Shown here piece after piece: positions 1 to 10,700 of a DNA stretch of 64,000 nucleotides. Made by a program: the position numbers and the translations under genes. Source of the stretch: Bifidobacterium parmae (lineage in GTDB: Bacteria; Actinomycetota; Actinomycetes; Actinomycetales; Bifidobacteriaceae); assembly GCF_002860365.1 (NCBI RefSeq), contig NZ_NMWT01000003.1, positions 124,001 to 188,000 of the forward strand. The letters are read 5' to 3'. Each line of letters begins with the position of its first letter. Position 1 is the stretch's first letter. Under the pieces are notes generated by a model, which had not been told where the DNA came from, did not search any database, and saw only the letters and a program-made list of their open reading frames with translations.

Positions 1-53
1 CGAAAGTCTTGTGTTATGCGCGTATGCGCGACCGGATGCGGATGCGCGCCGGT

Positions 54-1376
54 TCAGCGCTTCTCGACGGCGCCGAGCGCCTTCTTGCCGCGGCGGATCA
101 GCGCGAAACGGCCCTGGAGGAAGTCGTCTTCGCCGAGCGTCGCCTCGTCGCTCTCCACGCGCGCGTTGTTGAGGTACACGCCTCCGGACTTGATGGCGCG
201 GCGCGCCTCGGAGACGGTCTTGAACAGGCCGGCGGCCTGCGCGGCGTCGATCACGCGCACGCCCGCATCGACGGACGGGAACACGTGTTCGCCGTTCTCG
301 TCGACGACCTTGAAGCCGTCGAGCACCGATTCGAGCGTCGCCGCGTCGATGTCGGCCAGATCGCCGCCGCGGCCGAACAGGGCGGCGGAGGCGTCGATCG
401 CGGCCTGCGTCGCGGCCTCGCCGTGCACGAAGCTGGTGACCTCCCAGGCGAGCGCCTTCTGCGCCTCGCGACGGCCCGGATTGGTCTTCGACTCCTCGAC
501 GAGACGCTCGATCTCCGCCTTCGGCAGGAACGTGAACGCCTTCAGGAGGCTCTCCATCTCCACGTCCGGACGGTTGATCCAGAACTGGTAGAACTTGTAC
601 GGCGAGAGCATCGTCGGGTCGAGCCAGACGGCGTTGCCCTCGGACTTGCCGAACTTCTTGCCGTTGGCGTCGGTGATGATCGGGCTGGTGAACACGTTGA
701 CGTCCACGCCGCGCACCTTGTGGATGAGGTCGAGGCCGGAGGTGAGGTTGCCCCACTGGTCGGAGCCGCCGAGCTCGAGCGTGCAGTGGTATTCGTCGTA
801 CAGGTGGAGGAAGTCGTTGCCCTGCAGCACCTGATAGCTGAACTCGGTGAAGGAGATGCCCTCCTCCGAGTTGAGGCGGCGGGCGACCGTGTCCTTGGCG
901 AGCATCGTGCCGAGACGGAAGTTCTTGCCGACGTCGCGCAGGAAGTCGATGACGCTCATCTGCGCGGTCCAGTCGTAGTTGGAAACGAAGCGCACCGGGT
1001 TGTCGCCGTCGGTGACGAGGATGCCGCCGATCTGCTTCTTGAGGCGTTCGGCCCAGCCGGCCACCACGTCCTTCGGGTTGAGCGTGCGCTCGCCCGACTG
1101 GCGCGGGTCGCCGATCAGGCCCGTGGCGCCGCCGACCAGCGCGATCGGATGGTGGCCTGCCGCCTGGAGGTGGCGCATGTTGATGAGCTGGACGAGGTTG
1201 CCGATGTGCAGGGAGGCGGCCGTCGGGTCGAAGCCGCAATAATAGGCGATCGGCTCCCCGTTCAACGCTTCTGCGAGTCGATCGCGGTCCGTGGACTGCG
1301 AGATCAACCCGCGCCATTCCAGCTCATCGAGCAGGGTGTCGAACCCCGCTTCTTTGAAGTCGATGACGTGAGCCAT
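54..1376 (-). CDS. tyrS: Tyrosyl-tRNA synthetase
   Basis: Charges tRNA-Tyr with tyrosine in the cytoplasm. The 440-residue product is the normal length for bacterial TyrS. It shows the class I signatures HIGN (residues 57-60) and KFGKS (241-245), the tyrosine-pocket segment LGGSDQWGN just before the second signature, and a C-terminal S4-like RNA-binding part ([16 protein letters not shown]). The start at MAHVIDF is preceded by AGGGAG about 10 nt upstream. It is the last gene at this edge of the window; the 53 bases beyond its stop hold nothing I recognise. Identity is certain from the motifs; nothing is unusual. Confidence 0.97.
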   Translation of the reverse strand: MAHVIDFKEAGFDTLLDELEWRGLISQSTDRDRLAEALNGEPIAYYCGFDPTAASLHIGNLVQLINMRHLQAAGHHPIALVGGATGLIGDPRQSGERTLNPKDVVAGWAERLKKQIGGILVTDGDNPVRFVSNYDWTAQMSVIDFLRDVGKNFRLGTMLAKDTVARRLNSEEGISFTEFSYQVLQGNDFLHLYDEYHCTLELGGSDQWGNLTSGLDLIHKVRGVDVNVFTSPIITDANGKKFGKSEGNAVWLDPTMLSPYKFYQFWINRPDVEMESLLKAFTFLPKAEIERLVEESKTNPGRREAQKALAWEVTSFVHGEAATQAAIDASAALFGRGGDLADIDAATLESVLDGFKVVDENGEHVFPSVDAGVRVIDAAQAAGLFKTVSEARRAIKSGGVYLNNARVESDEATLGEDDFLQGRFALIRRGKKALGAVEKR

Positions 1377-1547
1377 AACTGGTCGCTCTCCCTATCGAAT
1401 TGTGGGTATTGTCTTGGATGCGCCCGGATTCCGAGCGTCTACCAGTCTCGCATGCCGCGGCGACAGTCCCGCGCGGCACGCGTGCGTCGCGCCCGCGGCT
1501 CCGCGTGCGCCGTGCGCGCGACGCGACGTGCGCCGTGACGCACGCCG

Positions 1548-2450
1548 TCACCGGCCGTTGCGGCGCAGCTTCTCGAACGCCTCGCGCAGCTGCTGGAGGG
1601 CCTCGTCGTTGCGCGTCGCCTTGAGGCGCGGGAAGGACGCGATCATACGGCGCTGCTGGCGGTTGAAGGCCTTGCCGGCGGTCTCGCGGATGCGCAGCAT
1701 CAGCTCGGTGGACATCTCCCTGCCGGAATGCCACGTTCCGCCGACCGTCTGACCGACCTTCTCGCCCACCTTGCCGGGCACGCCGCCGAGGCGCTCGTTC
1801 GCGCCGGCGGCGACGCCCGCGGCGAGTTCGGCGGCGCGGTCGGTCGCCTCGCCCATCGCGTCGCCGACCTTCTCGCGCATCTCGTCGAACGCGTCGCCGT
1901 ACTTGGCGACGGCGGTCTGGAAGCGTTCGAGGCTCTTCTCGAAGTCGACGATGCCGACCACGGTGACCACCGCGTCGACGGTGATGGCGACGAGGAACAC
2001 GGCGCACATCACGTGGATCATGACCAGAGGGATCATCGCCGTGACGCGTGCCACCTGCGGCTGGACGACGTCGACGATGGCGACGCCGCCGACGCCGAAC
2101 ACGATCGCGCCGAGCAGGCAGATGCGGCCGTTGAGGTTGAAGCGGAAATGCGAATAGTCCCACCAGCGGGCGTGGAACAGCTTCTCCATCGCCCAGGAGG
2201 TGAAGTATTCGAGGATGCACGCGCCCACCGAGGAGACGAGGAACACGACCACCGGATTGCGCTGGCCGCCGAACACGACGACGGCGAGCACCGCGCCCGT
2301 GCCGTAGATCGGGCACAGCGGGCCGTTGAGGAAGCCGCGGTTGACGGGTCGGCGCTGCTGCACGGAGACGAGAATCGACTCGTACACCCAGCCGCAGAAG
2401 CTGTAGAACAGGTACCACAGGAACAGGTATTCGAGGAAGAGCATCGTCAT
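1548..2450 (-). CDS. Membrane protein of the putative ABC-transporter type IV / CmpB family
   Basis: About 300 residues. The N-terminal two thirds hold several hydrophobic helices (FLEYLFLWYLFYSFCGWVYES, then GAVLAVVVFG, VVVFLVSSVGACILEYF, IPLVMIHVMCAVFLVAI). The pattern FCGWVYES...RGFLNGPLCPIYG is typical of the PF06541 family, called putative ABC transporter permease although no transport is proven. The C-terminal third is charged and Ala/Gly-rich, probably cytoplasmic. The start at MTMLFLE was chosen because its ATG overlaps the stop of the upstream HD gene (ATGA), suggesting translational coupling; a longer in-frame extension is Arg-rich antisense-type sequence and was rejected. Substrate unknown. 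Confidence 0.75.
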   Translation of the reverse strand: MTMLFLEYLFLWYLFYSFCGWVYESILVSVQQRRPVNRGFLNGPLCPIYGTGAVLAVVVFGGQRNPVVVFLVSSVGACILEYFTSWAMEKLFHARWWDYSHFRFNLNGRICLLGAIVFGVGGVAIVDVVQPQVARVTAMIPLVMIHVMCAVFLVAITVDAVVTVVGIVDFEKSLERFQTAVAKYGDAFDEMREKVGDAMGEATDRAAELAAGVAAGANERLGGVPGKVGEKVGQTVGGTWHSGREMSTELMLRIRETAGKAFNRQQRRMIASFPRLKATRNDEALQQLREAFEKLRRNGR

Positions 2451-3010
2451 CGCGCGCGCTCCCCGCCCGTGCCGTTCCGGCCGTCGTCGTTCCGGCCGTT
2501 CGCGCCGTCTTCGGCGTCGTCCCTGCCTTTGTTGAACCGGTCGAGCGAGAACGTCTCGCGCGTGGCGGACAGCTTGTCGGCGGCGGTGACGAGCCACCCC
2601 TCCACGTAGCTGGGCGCGGTGGGCGTCATCGGGAACATGTGGCAGGAGATCGAATCGCGTTCGATCGCGTTGAGACGGAAGTCGCGCATCGCGTTGAGCA
2701 GCGCGGCGTTGCCGTGCGTGAACCCGTGCAGCCGGTGCGCGCCGCCGTCCCAGTCATGCCAGTCGTAGAGGAAATAGTCGTGCAGGAGCGCGGCGCGCAC
2801 GAGCGACTTCAGGTCGACGCGGCCCCACAGGTGCGCGCGGTCGGCGAGCCAGACGGCGAGGCACGCCACGCGGATGGAGTGCGCGAACGTCGACACGTTG
2901 CCGTGCTGGTAGTTCGCGCGTTCGCGCTGCATGTTCGGATGCGCGAGCACTTCGCGCCCGTTTTCGGCGACGATCCGCCGTATCTGCGTTCGGGTGAGCA
3001 GACGTCCCAC
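2447..3010 (-). CDS. HD-domain phosphohydrolase-like protein
   Basis: A 187-residue protein with HD-superfamily metal-site features: an N-terminal histidine (TFAHSIRVACLAV), the pair in ALLHDYFLYDWHDW, a later histidine in HGFTHG, and ISCHMFPMTP. Proteins of this type are predicted hydrolases; the substrate cannot be read from sequence. The C-terminus is a low-complexity Asp/Asn/Gly tail. Its stop overlaps the start of the next membrane-protein gene by 4 bp, so the two form a transcription unit. The 150 bp upstream hold no gene. Confidence 0.8.
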   Translation of the reverse strand: MGRLLTRTQIRRIVAENGREVLAHPNMQRERANYQHGNVSTFAHSIRVACLAVWLADRAHLWGRVDLKSLVRAALLHDYFLYDWHDWDGGAHRLHGFTHGNAALLNAMRDFRLNAIERDSISCHMFPMTPTAPSYVEGWLVTAADKLSATRETFSLDRFNKGRDDAEDGANGRNDDGRNGTGGERAR

Positions 3011-3163
3011 GATGTCGATCCCCTATCAATCGGTTTGCGTTCGGTGCCGATTGTACGAAGGGGACGTGTCGGGCGCGCTCGTCCGCGGGGATGATTCACA
3101 AGGCGATTGCAGACGGGCGGGTCCGGGGGTCTTGGCGGATCGCCGGGTTTGGTCGTTTCCTGG

Positions 3164-3532
3164 TCATTCGGCCGGCGTCTGCCGGTCCAGATAGTCGCGG
3201 TAGGCGCGGAACCCGCCTTCGAGGCTCGCCACGTCGTAGCCGCGGTCGGCGAGGATCTCGGCGACCTCCTCGCTCCACCAGCCTTCCGCGCAGAAGACGA
3301 CGACGGTGCGTCCCGTCGGCACGGTCTTGAGGACCTGTGCGAGCGGGTCGAGCGGCGCGTTGATCGCGCCTTCGATCGGGTGCGCGGCCACGTCGGCCGG
3401 CTCGCGCAGGTCGAGCAGCGTGACGTCCCGCTTGTCGAGCGCGGCGAATTCTGCCGGTGTGATGCGGCGGATCTTCGATTCGCCGTCGGTCTCGGCGTCG
3501 GCGGCGTTATCGGCATGCCATGCGATGGGCAT
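3164..3532 (-). CDS. Rhodanese-like sulfurtransferase domain protein
   Basis: About 122 residues from MPIAWHADN. One rhodanese domain: LLDLREPADVAAHPIEGAINAPL, then the active-site loop VVVFCAEGWWSEEVAEIL with the catalytic cysteine in FCAEGW. It lies 17 bp downstream of the ThiF-like gene on the same strand, so it is probably the last gene of the thi unit and could help deliver sulfur to ThiS; that role is inferred from position. An in-frame extension upstream overlaps the previous gene and looks non-coding, so the MPIAW start is preferred. Confidence 0.85.
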   Translation of the reverse strand: MPIAWHADNAADAETDGESKIRRITPAEFAALDKRDVTLLDLREPADVAAHPIEGAINAPLDPLAQVLKTVPTGRTVVVFCAEGWWSEEVAEILADRGYDVASLEGGFRAYRDYLDRQTPAE

Positions 3533-3549
3533 TGGTTCCCTTCTCTCTG

Positions 3550-4359
3550 TCAGATGGCGCAGGCGGGCTGGATGTAGCGGTCCGGGTCGAGCGCGGTGAT
3601 GGTCGGGTTGTCGCCGCACACCGGACAGTCGGGCACGCGCTTGGGCAGCGGCACGCGACGAATGTTCATCGTGAGCGCGTCGACGGTGAGCATGCGCGCG
3701 ACGAGCGGCTCGCCCACGCCGGCGATCAGTTTGACCGCCTCCGTCGCCTCGAGGCTGCCGATCACGCCGACGACCGCGCCGAGCACGCCCGCCTCACGGC
3801 AGGTGGGAATCTCGCCGGCCGCCGGCATGTCGCGGAAGATGCAGCGGTAGCAGGGGCCCGCGCCCGGCACGACGTCCATCACCTGTCCGGCGAAGCCGAC
3901 GACGCCCGCGTGGACGAACGGCTTGCCGGCGAGCACGCACGCGTCGTTGACGAGGAACTTCGCGGAGAAGTTGTCGGTCGCGTCGATGACCAGATCGTAT
4001 GGCGCGATGAGGTCCGCGACGTTGCCGGCGTCGACGAGCGTGTGATGCGTCTCGACGGTGACGTCCGGGTTGAGCGCACGGATCGCCTTGGCCGCGGATT
4101 CGACCTTCGGTTCGCCGACGGACGCGGTGGTGTGGATGATCTGGCGTTGCAGGTTGCTCAGGTCGACGACGTCGCCGTCGACGAGGCCGATGCGGCCCAC
4201 GCCAGCGGCCGCGAGGTAGAGGGCGGCCGGCGAGCCGAGCCCGCCCGCGCCGACGATGAGCACGCTGGACTCCAGCAGCCGCTTCTGCCCTTTGACGCCC
4301 AACCCCTTGAGGATCAGATGCCGCGAATACCGTTCAAGCTGTTCATCCGAAAACGCCAT
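3550..4359 (-). CDS. thiF: ThiF/MoeB-family sulfur-carrier adenylyltransferase
   Basis: Activates the C-terminal glycine of the sulfur carrier ThiS with ATP so that sulfur can be loaded for thiazole synthesis. The 269-residue product starts [17 protein letters not shown], typical of ThiF/MoeB. It has the nucleotide-binding loop VGAGGLGSPAALYL, DLSNLQRQIIH, the DATDNF motif, and zinc-type cysteines (CYRCIF and CPVC). The catalytic-cysteine region reads IPTCREAGVLG. Its ATG shares one base with the thiG stop (TGATG), so it is translated with thiG. MoeB function is possible by sequence, but the operon points to thiamine. Confidence 0.93.
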   Translation of the reverse strand: MAFSDEQLERYSRHLILKGLGVKGQKRLLESSVLIVGAGGLGSPAALYLAAAGVGRIGLVDGDVVDLSNLQRQIIHTTASVGEPKVESAAKAIRALNPDVTVETHHTLVDAGNVADLIAPYDLVIDATDNFSAKFLVNDACVLAGKPFVHAGVVGFAGQVMDVVPGAGPCYRCIFRDMPAAGEIPTCREAGVLGAVVGVIGSLEATEAVKLIAGVGEPLVARMLTVDALTMNIRRVPLPKRVPDCPVCGDNPTITALDPDRYIQPACAI

Positions 4360-5228
4360 CAGTGCAGGTACCCCGTCGTTGGGCTGGACGGCACGGCCTG
4401 GCCTTCCGTCACCTTGCCGAGTCCTGCGAGGTAGGCGGCGCGGCCCGCGTCGATGGCGTGCTTGAACGCCTCGGCCATGAGCGGGATGTTGCCGGCGGAG
4501 GCGACGGCCGTATACGCCATGACCGCGTCCGCGCCCATCTCCATCGCGTCGGCGGCCTGGCTGGGCCGGCCGATGCCCGCGTCGATGATGACCGGCACGT
4601 TCGCGTTGGCGATGATGATCTTGATGAAGTCGCGCATCCTCAGGCCCATGTTGGAGCCGATGAGCGAGCCGAGCGGCATGACGGCGGCGGCGCCCGCCTC
4701 CTCGAGCTGGCGTGCGGCGATCGGGTCGGGGAACATGTACGGCATGACGACGAAGCCCTCCTTGGCCAGCATCTCGGTGGCGCGGATGGTTTCGGCGTTG
4801 TCCGGCAGGAGGTACTTGGTCTCGTGCTCGATCTCCACCTTGACGAAGTCGGTGTGGCACACCTCGCGCGCGAGGCGGGCGATGCGCACCGCCTCCTCGG
4901 CGTTGCGCGCGCCGGACGTGTTCGGCAGCAGCGTGATGCCTTCGGGGATGTAGTCGAGCACGCTGTTCTCGGTGGTGGTGGCGCGGCGCAGCGCCATCGT
5001 GACGATCTCGGTGCCCGCATGCTCGACGGTCGCCTTGATGAGGTTCAAATCGTAGCGGCCGGAGCCGAGGATGAAGCGCGAGTGGAACTCGTGGCCGCCG
5101 AGGTTCAACGGCTTGTCTTCGACGGGCAGGATCGGCGCGGCGGTGCCGACCGGGTTGACGACCGAAGGCTGCGGCGGCAGCGGCGTCGCCTCGACGGACG
5201 CTTCGGTGACCGGATTGATGTTGCTCAT
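4359..5228 (-). CDS. thiG: Thiazole synthase
   Basis: Builds the thiazole ring of thiamine from deoxyxylulose 5-phosphate, dehydroglycine or its equivalent, and ThiS thiocarboxylate. The 289-residue product carries the family pattern [19 protein letters not shown], the lysine segment [16 protein letters not shown] (Schiff-base lysine region), [13 protein letters not shown], and the phosphate loop [24 protein letters not shown]. About 40 N-terminal residues rich in Pro/Val precede the domain, a modest extension. The gene lies after thiS, separated from it by about 190 bp of repeat hairpins, and overlaps thiF by one base. Confidence 0.97.
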   Translation of the reverse strand: MSNINPVTEASVEATPLPPQPSVVNPVGTAAPILPVEDKPLNLGGHEFHSRFILGSGRYDLNLIKATVEHAGTEIVTMALRRATTTENSVLDYIPEGITLLPNTSGARNAEEAVRIARLAREVCHTDFVKVEIEHETKYLLPDNAETIRATEMLAKEGFVVMPYMFPDPIAARQLEEAGAAAVMPLGSLIGSNMGLRMRDFIKIIIANANVPVIIDAGIGRPSQAADAMEMGADAVMAYTAVASAGNIPLMAEAFKHAIDAGRAAYLAGLGKVTEGQAVPSSPTTGYLH

Positions 5229-5255
5229 GATATTCCCCTTCCTTGGGTTGATGTC

Positions 5256-5400
5256 TAATTGCGCTCCCGCCGGCGGGAGCAGGACCTTGATTCCTTCCCG
5301 CTCCCGCTGGCGGAATCGGACCGCGTAGCGGAGCGAGGGCGGAGTCCCTTCCCGCTCCCGCTGGCGGGAGCTGTCCGCGAAGCGGACTGAGGGTGGTCAG
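5256..5400. repeat. CTCCCGC-type hairpin repeat between thiS and thiG
   Basis: Contains CTCCCGCCGGCGGGAG, a degenerate CTCCCGCTGGCGGAA unit, then CTCCCGCTGGCGGGAG followed by the small hairpin GTCCGCGAAGCGGAC and TGAGGGTGGTC. The same modules recur at about 5930-6176, 30000-30054, 33876-33975, 48093-48130 and 52731-52834. They lie inside the predicted thi transcript and could fold in mRNA. They resemble REP-type elements; no transposase for them is visible here. Confidence 0.8.
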
Positions 5401-5420
5401 CGGACCGGCTCCCTCAAACC

Positions 5421-5615
5421 TCAGCCGCCCTGGACGAACTGGACGATCTCCATGACGCTCTGGTCGTCGAGCATCGCCTCGCCGCGCTTGTCGCGCGGGA
5501 TGATCTCGCCGTTGAGTTCGATGGCGACGCGTTCGGCTCTGAAGCCGTGCGCTTCGAGATAATCGGCGACGCTGACGGGCGCGTCGAGCGTGACCTGCTC
5601 TCCGTTGACCTGCAT
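5421..5615 (-). CDS. thiS: Sulfur carrier protein ThiS
   Basis: A 64-residue ubiquitin-like carrier that brings sulfur to ThiG after activation by ThiF. It reads MQVNGEQVTLDAP...VADYLEAHGF...VAIELNGEIIPR and ends in the required double glycine (FVQGG). The start is MQVNGEQ; a longer reading begins inside the upstream terminator and was rejected. It is the first gene of the thi unit, behind a TPP riboswitch and terminator. Confidence 0.95.
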   Translation of the reverse strand: MQVNGEQVTLDAPVSVADYLEAHGFRAERVAIELNGEIIPRDKRGEAMLDDQSVMEIVQFVQGG

Positions 5616-5655
5616 ATGTCCTCGTTCTCCCTTCCGGATGATTGGTCCGGATATC

Positions 5656-5699
5656 AAAAAAGGGCGCACGAAAGGAACCGTACCCTAAGTGGTGCGCCC
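5656..5699 (-). terminator. Intrinsic terminator in the thiS leader
   Basis: On the minus strand the arms GGGCGCAC and GTGCGCCC enclose a loop of about 22 nt and are followed by six T. It lies between the TPP aptamer and thiS, where a riboswitch-controlled terminator is expected. A classic G-C stem plus U-run is uncommon in this window, which supports a regulatory role. Confidence 0.85.
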
Positions 5700-5814
5700 A
5701 TTCATGAACCCGGTCATGCGACCATGCGGCGCGGATGCCCGGCCACACGGCTTGGTTATCTGGTGCGAACGAGGGCGTTGGGACGTTCGAGGCTCCCGAG
5801 GCCTTGGCGAAAGA

Positions 5815-5905
5815 AGACGATTCCTTACGGCGGCATGACCCGCGTCAAGTTCCCCGGTCGAAGCTGGCGCTTCCTCTCAGCCTTGCGGCTCCCGTTCGTG
5901 CTGTC
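5815..5905 (-). promoter_or_regulatory. TPP riboswitch (THI element) upstream of thiSGF
   Basis: Read on the minus strand: GGGAGCC, a short loop, GGCTGAGAGG (the conserved CTGAGA is the complement of 5875-5880), then GAACTTGACGCGGGTCATGCC and GTAAGGA. This follows the order and spacing of the TPP aptamer consensus (CUGAGA ... ACCUGA..CGGGUAAUGCCG..AGGGA). It is about 120 nt before the leader terminator, so TPP binding probably ends transcription before thiS. The boundaries are approximate. Confidence 0.88.
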
Positions 5906-5929
5906 CCCCAGTGTAGATGTCGACGATGA

Positions 5930-6176
5930 CATCCTCCCCGCTCCCGCTGGCAGAAACCAGACCAAGCCCTTCCCTCCCCGCTCCCGCTGGCGGAATCGGA
6001 CCAAGGCATTCCCCTTCCCGCTCCCGCTGCCAGAAACTAGACCGAAGCCTTCCCTCCCCGCTCCCGCTGGCGGGAGCTGTCGTCGCAGACGACTGAGGGT
6101 GGTCAGGAGACCAGCCCCGAACCACCCTCAGTCCCGCTACGCGGTCCAGCTCCCGCCGGCGGGAGCGACGACACGC
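5930..6176. repeat. Array of CTCCCGCTGGC hairpin repeat units between the thi leader and argH
   Basis: Four CTCCCGCTGSC units spaced about 40-45 bp apart in plus orientation (some ending GGCAGAA or GGCGGAA), then CTCCCGCTGGCGGGAG, GTCGTCGCAGACGAC and TGAGGGTGGTC. An inverted arm CCACCCTCAGTCCCGCTACGCGG...CTCCCGCCGGCGGGAG follows. The inverted pair gives a large hairpin at 6061-6176, directly at the 3' end of argH, where it could end or protect the argH transcript. No gene is seen in 5906-6177. Confidence 0.75.
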
Positions 6177-6177
6177 C

Positions 6178-7650
6178 TTAGAACGTGCCGGGCGCCTTGT
6201 ACGACGGGCCGTCGGACGTGGAGTCGGCGAAGACCTTGAGCTCCTCGACCTCGCGCTTGGCGTCGGCGATCTGCTCGCGCACGCGGCCGTAGGCGGTGCC
6301 GCCCTTGCCGTTGCGGGAGTCGACGGAGCCGTGGCTGGAGAGCACCTCGCGCACGCCCGGGGCCTTTTCGGCCGGCAGGAACGCGGCGAACGTGGAGATG
6401 AAGTCCTCGTCCGTGAGGTCCCACAGCTCCTGGCCGCGGCCTTCGGCGATCTTCACGCACGCGCCGGAGAGCTCGTGCGCGTGACGGAACGGCACGCCGT
6501 TCTTGACGAGCCATTCGGCGATGTCGGTGGCGAGCGCGAAGCCGGTGGGGGCTTCGGCTTCGAGACGTTCCGCGTCGAAGCGCATGGTCTGGATCATGCC
6601 GGTGAACGCGGGCAGCAGCACTTCGAGCGTGTCGACCTGGTCGAACACGGCTTCCTTGTCTTCCTGCAGGTCGCGCGCGTACGCGGTGGGCAGGCCCTTG
6701 AGGGTGGCGAGCAGGCCGGTCAGGTCGCCGATGAGACGACCGGACTTGCCGCGCGCCAGCTCGGCGATGTCCGGGTTCTTCTTCTGCGGCATGATCGAGG
6801 AGCCGGTGGAGTAGGCGTCGTCGAGCTTGACGAACGCGAACTCCTGCGTGTTCCAGATGATGATCTCCTCGGAAAGGCGGGAGATGTCGACGCCGGTCAT
6901 GGCGGCGACGAACGCGAATTCGGCGACGAGGTCGCGCGCGGCAGTGCCGTCGATCGAGTTGTCGGTCACGCGGGAGAAGCCGAGTTCGCGGGCGACGGCC
7001 TCCGGATCGAGTCCGAGCGTGTTGCCGGCGAGCGCGCCGGAGCCGTACGGGGAGGCGTTGATGCGCTTGTCCCAGTCGATGAGGCGTTCGATGTCGCGCA
7101 GCAGCGGCCAGGCGTGGGCCATGAGCTGGTGGGCGAGCAGTACGGGCTGGGCGTGCTGCATGTGGGTGCGGCCGGGCATGACGGTGCGGCCGGCCTTCTC
7201 GCTCTGGGCGATGAGCGCGTTCACGAGTTCGATGAGGAGCTTCGCGATGACGCGCGCGTGACGGCGCAGCCACATGCGGATGAGGCAGGCGATCTGGTCG
7301 TTGCGGGAGCGGCCGGCGCGCAGTTTGCCGCCGAGTTCGTCGCCGGCGATGTCGATGAGGCCGCGTTCGAGCGCGGTGGCCTCGTCCTCGTCGTCTTCGA
7401 TGGGCGCGAAGGTGCCGTCGTCCACGTGGCGCTGGAGCGTGTCGAGCGCGTCCTCCATGCGCTTGAGCTCGTCGTCGGTGAGGAGTCCGGCGCGGCCGAG
7501 GGCGCGCGCGTGGGCGCGGGAGCCGGCGATGTCGTCGTCGGCGAGTCGCCAGTCGAACTGGGTGGACTTGGACAGGCGGGCGAGCGCGGCGGACGGTCCG
7601 GAGGTGAAGCGGCCGCCCCACAGGGCGAGATGTTCGGTGTTTTCGGCCAT
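6178..7650 (-). CDS. argH: Argininosuccinate lyase
   Basis: Last step of arginine synthesis: splits argininosuccinate into arginine and fumarate. The 490-residue product has the family signature [11 protein letters not shown] at 283-293, with the active serine inside it, RSRNDQ near 115 and the [11 protein letters not shown]-like segment [16 protein letters not shown] at 160-175. A good ribosome site (AGGAG) precedes the ATG. The gene is separated from argG by about 21 kb; the gene immediately upstream is hsdR, 52 bp away on the same strand. I see no ArgR box or strong promoter in that 52-bp gap. Confidence 0.97.
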   Translation of the reverse strand: MAENTEHLALWGGRFTSGPSAALARLSKSTQFDWRLADDDIAGSRAHARALGRAGLLTDDELKRMEDALDTLQRHVDDGTFAPIEDDEDEATALERGLIDIAGDELGGKLRAGRSRNDQIACLIRMWLRRHARVIAKLLIELVNALIAQSEKAGRTVMPGRTHMQHAQPVLLAHQLMAHAWPLLRDIERLIDWDKRINASPYGSGALAGNTLGLDPEAVARELGFSRVTDNSIDGTAARDLVAEFAFVAAMTGVDISRLSEEIIIWNTQEFAFVKLDDAYSTGSSIMPQKKNPDIAELARGKSGRLIGDLTGLLATLKGLPTAYARDLQEDKEAVFDQVDTLEVLLPAFTGMIQTMRFDAERLEAEAPTGFALATDIAEWLVKNGVPFRHAHELSGACVKIAEGRGQELWDLTDEDFISTFAAFLPAEKAPGVREVLSSHGSVDSRNGKGGTAYGRVREQIADAKREVEELKVFADSTSDGPSYKAPGTF

Positions 7651-7702
7651 GCAGGTCTCCTAAAGATTGGTGTTCTAACGTTTCAGACCGTATGCCAGCC
7701 TA

Positions 7703-10700
7703 TCAGCGTCGGACTACATCGCCGGAGCCGGCGGACGGTCCGTTGTACGTATCGATGTCGAATCCGCCTTCGAGGACGAACCGTTCGAGCAGACCTCTCG
7801 CGGCCATGCGAGCTTTGCGCAGAGGCAGGCTTCCATGTTCCCGTTCCCCGAAGAACGCTCGCATCTTGTCACGATCGATGCTGGACAGCAGCATATCGAA
7901 ACGGCCGAATTCGTTGATGTTCATTTCGTTGACGAGTCGCAGCGTGAACTCTTCGACGAGCGAACGGTCCACGCCGAGCCGGTCGACGAGTTTGTCGATC
8001 TGCTCGTCCTTCTCACGTTTCGCATACCGGGTGATGTAGTCGCGTAGCGTGTACCCGTCCTCGACGGTCACGTCGCCGCGTTCCACGTCGTGCAGGAACA
8101 ATTCGGCGAGCCTCTGCTCGTCTTTGGAAAGCGCTGCGAACGACCGGTGCAGCTGCGCGGACATTTCCGCCAACTCCGGACTGTCCTCCTTGAGTGCTTT
8201 GAGCCACTTGTCGAAGTTCGCGTTCATGTAGTCGGTGTCGATGAGTCCGGTGTCGATCGCGGTGAGGTAGCCTTCCAGCTCATAGGGTGCTTCCGGCTCG
8301 TCGTCTCCGCCGTCACCCGGACCGTTGCCCCCATCGTCGTCACTCTCGAACAATTCCTTATACCGTTGCGCGAGGATGAGGTACGTGTGTTCGTCGATCT
8401 GCGGGCGGACGATTCCAACGTGGTCCGCATCCTCGTTTCCGTCTCCATCGTTCACGACTTCGCCGTCACCGTCGATCCGGTACTCGTCCGTGTCCCAGCT
8501 GAAGCCCTGCACCTTCGCCGATTCCAGGAAACGGTTCAACGCGACGAACTCCTTGGCGAACTTGCGTTTGGTCTCCACCGATTCGGGCAGACGCATAAGA
8601 TCCGTCTCTCCCCCGTCGGCGAACAGGCTGAGTATCTCCTGATACCGCGAGTCCATGGACCGGATGTTCTCGGGGAGCTTCTGCACGAACAGGTCGAGCG
8701 GTCGGTCTCCGGAATAGAGTTTTACGGCCCGTTCGATGTTGCCGTGCATGGTGTGCGGTTTGCGGTAGTAGCGAATGACGCCGAACGGTTTGTCCGGTCC
8801 GAACAGCCGGTTCGTGCGGCTGAACGCCTGGATGATGCTCTCGTATCGGATGATCTTGTCGAGGTAGAGCGTGTTCACCCATTTCGAGTCGAAGCCGGTG
8901 AGCATCTGGTCGACGACGATGAGCAGGTCGAGCCGTTGTTCCCGGTTCCTGTCGATGTTCCCGTAGGGTGCTTTGTGGGATAGACGCGAGGAGATGTCCT
9001 TCTTCATGGCGGGCCAGTCGACGATGCCGAAGTCCTTCCCGTACATCATGTTGTAGTCGGTCGTGATTTCGGCGAGCGCATCCTCTTTGACCGTGGCGCC
9101 CTCGGTGTTGTCCACGTTCGGATCGAACAGGGCGGTCACATGCAGTTCGGGCGCGAGTTCCCTGAACCGGTGGTAGTAGTCGATGGCTTCGGGGATGGAG
9201 CTGGTGGCAAGCATGGCATGGAACCTGCCGCCATGGCTGAGTATGGGGAACTGGTCGAGGATGTCGGCAACGACCATACCGGGGTGTGGCGTGTCGCTGC
9301 CGTACTGCTCCCCGCCAAGCTCATCCTCGATGCCGTGGATGATGGTTCCCGAGTCATCGACCATTGGTCCCATGGGCACCTCGGACTTGTCCATGTAACG
9401 CTCGTACACGTCGGCTTTCACGGGATCGGCGAGTGCTTCCTCGACGTTGCCGACCTTCGCCTTGTGGAGTGCCACCTGGAGGCGCACTTCGTTGTCTTTG
9501 TAGGTGGTGACCATGGTCGGGTCGAAGCCGAGCACGTTGTGGTCGCGGATACCGTCGGCGATGCTGTAGCGGTGCAGGCATTTGCCGAAAATCATGGACG
9601 TGGTGGAGTTCTTCCTCTGGTTCTCGTCGAGGATGGGAGTTCCGGTGAAACCGAAGAACAGCGCGTTCGGGAAGGAGCGGCGGATGTCCTGCAGCATGTC
9701 GCCGAACGTGGAACGGTGACATTCGTCGACGATGAACACGATCCGTTTGGCGGCCATCCGGTCGAGTTCCGCTTGGGTGACGCCGCGTTCCCCGGGTTTC
9801 ACGTTGCTCATCTTCTGGATGGAGGTGACGATGAGCGTGTCCTTCGGGGCGGTGCTGGCGAGCTTGTCACGCAGCACGCCCGTGTTCTCAGTGCCTTGCA
9901 CGTCGTCCTCGTTGTCGGCGAAACTGCGGTATTCCTTGAGCGATTGCGTGCCCAGTTCGATGCGGTCCATGAGGAACACGACCTTGTCGGCATCGTGCGA
10001 GTCGGCGATGAGCTGCGCCGATTTGAAGCTGGTCATGGTCTTGCCGGAACCGGTGGTGTGCCATACGTAGCCTCCGGGCCGTCCGGGTGTGGAGGGACGC
10101 TGCTCCCAATCGGTCTTGCGTACGACGTCGGAGATGGCGTTCGCCGCGATGTACTGGTAGCTGCGCAGCACCTTGAGGCATGCGTCCGCCGAGTCGGCGA
10201 TGGTGTAGAAGCCGATGAGCTGGTGCGCCATGGGGATGGAGAGCAGCCCGGCGGTACCGGATGTGCCGCCGATGAACAGCTTCCACTCGTCCTTGCCGGG
10301 ATTACGGCCTCCGCAGATGGGTTCATTGTTGAAATCGGCCCAGTGGAAGTAATAGCTCGGATTGAATTTGTCGGGTCCGGGGTTGGCGAAGTACACGGCG
10401 TCGTCGGGGTTCATGGCGACGAAGATCTGCACGAGACGGAACAGACCGGTGAACACGCCTTCATGCGAGTACTTCTCGATCTGGCCGGTCGCCTGACTGA
10501 CGGGCACGCCGCTTTTCTTGAGTTCGATATGAATGAGCGGCATGCCGTTGATGAGGAGGACGAGGTCTCCACGCCGCGCGTGCCTCATCTTGTTCTTGGC
10601 TGGATAAACGGGTTGCTGCGCAATCTGGTAGGTGCTTTTACCGCCGGCGATCTCCTTGCGGTCGTAGATGTAGAGGCTCACTTCCTTGCCGAAATGCGCT

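Noticed and set aside
1377-1547. RNA gene in the gap beside tyrS
   Set aside because: No tRNA-like arms or conserved T-loop sequence; only GC-rich sequence with a small GACG/CGTC hairpin.
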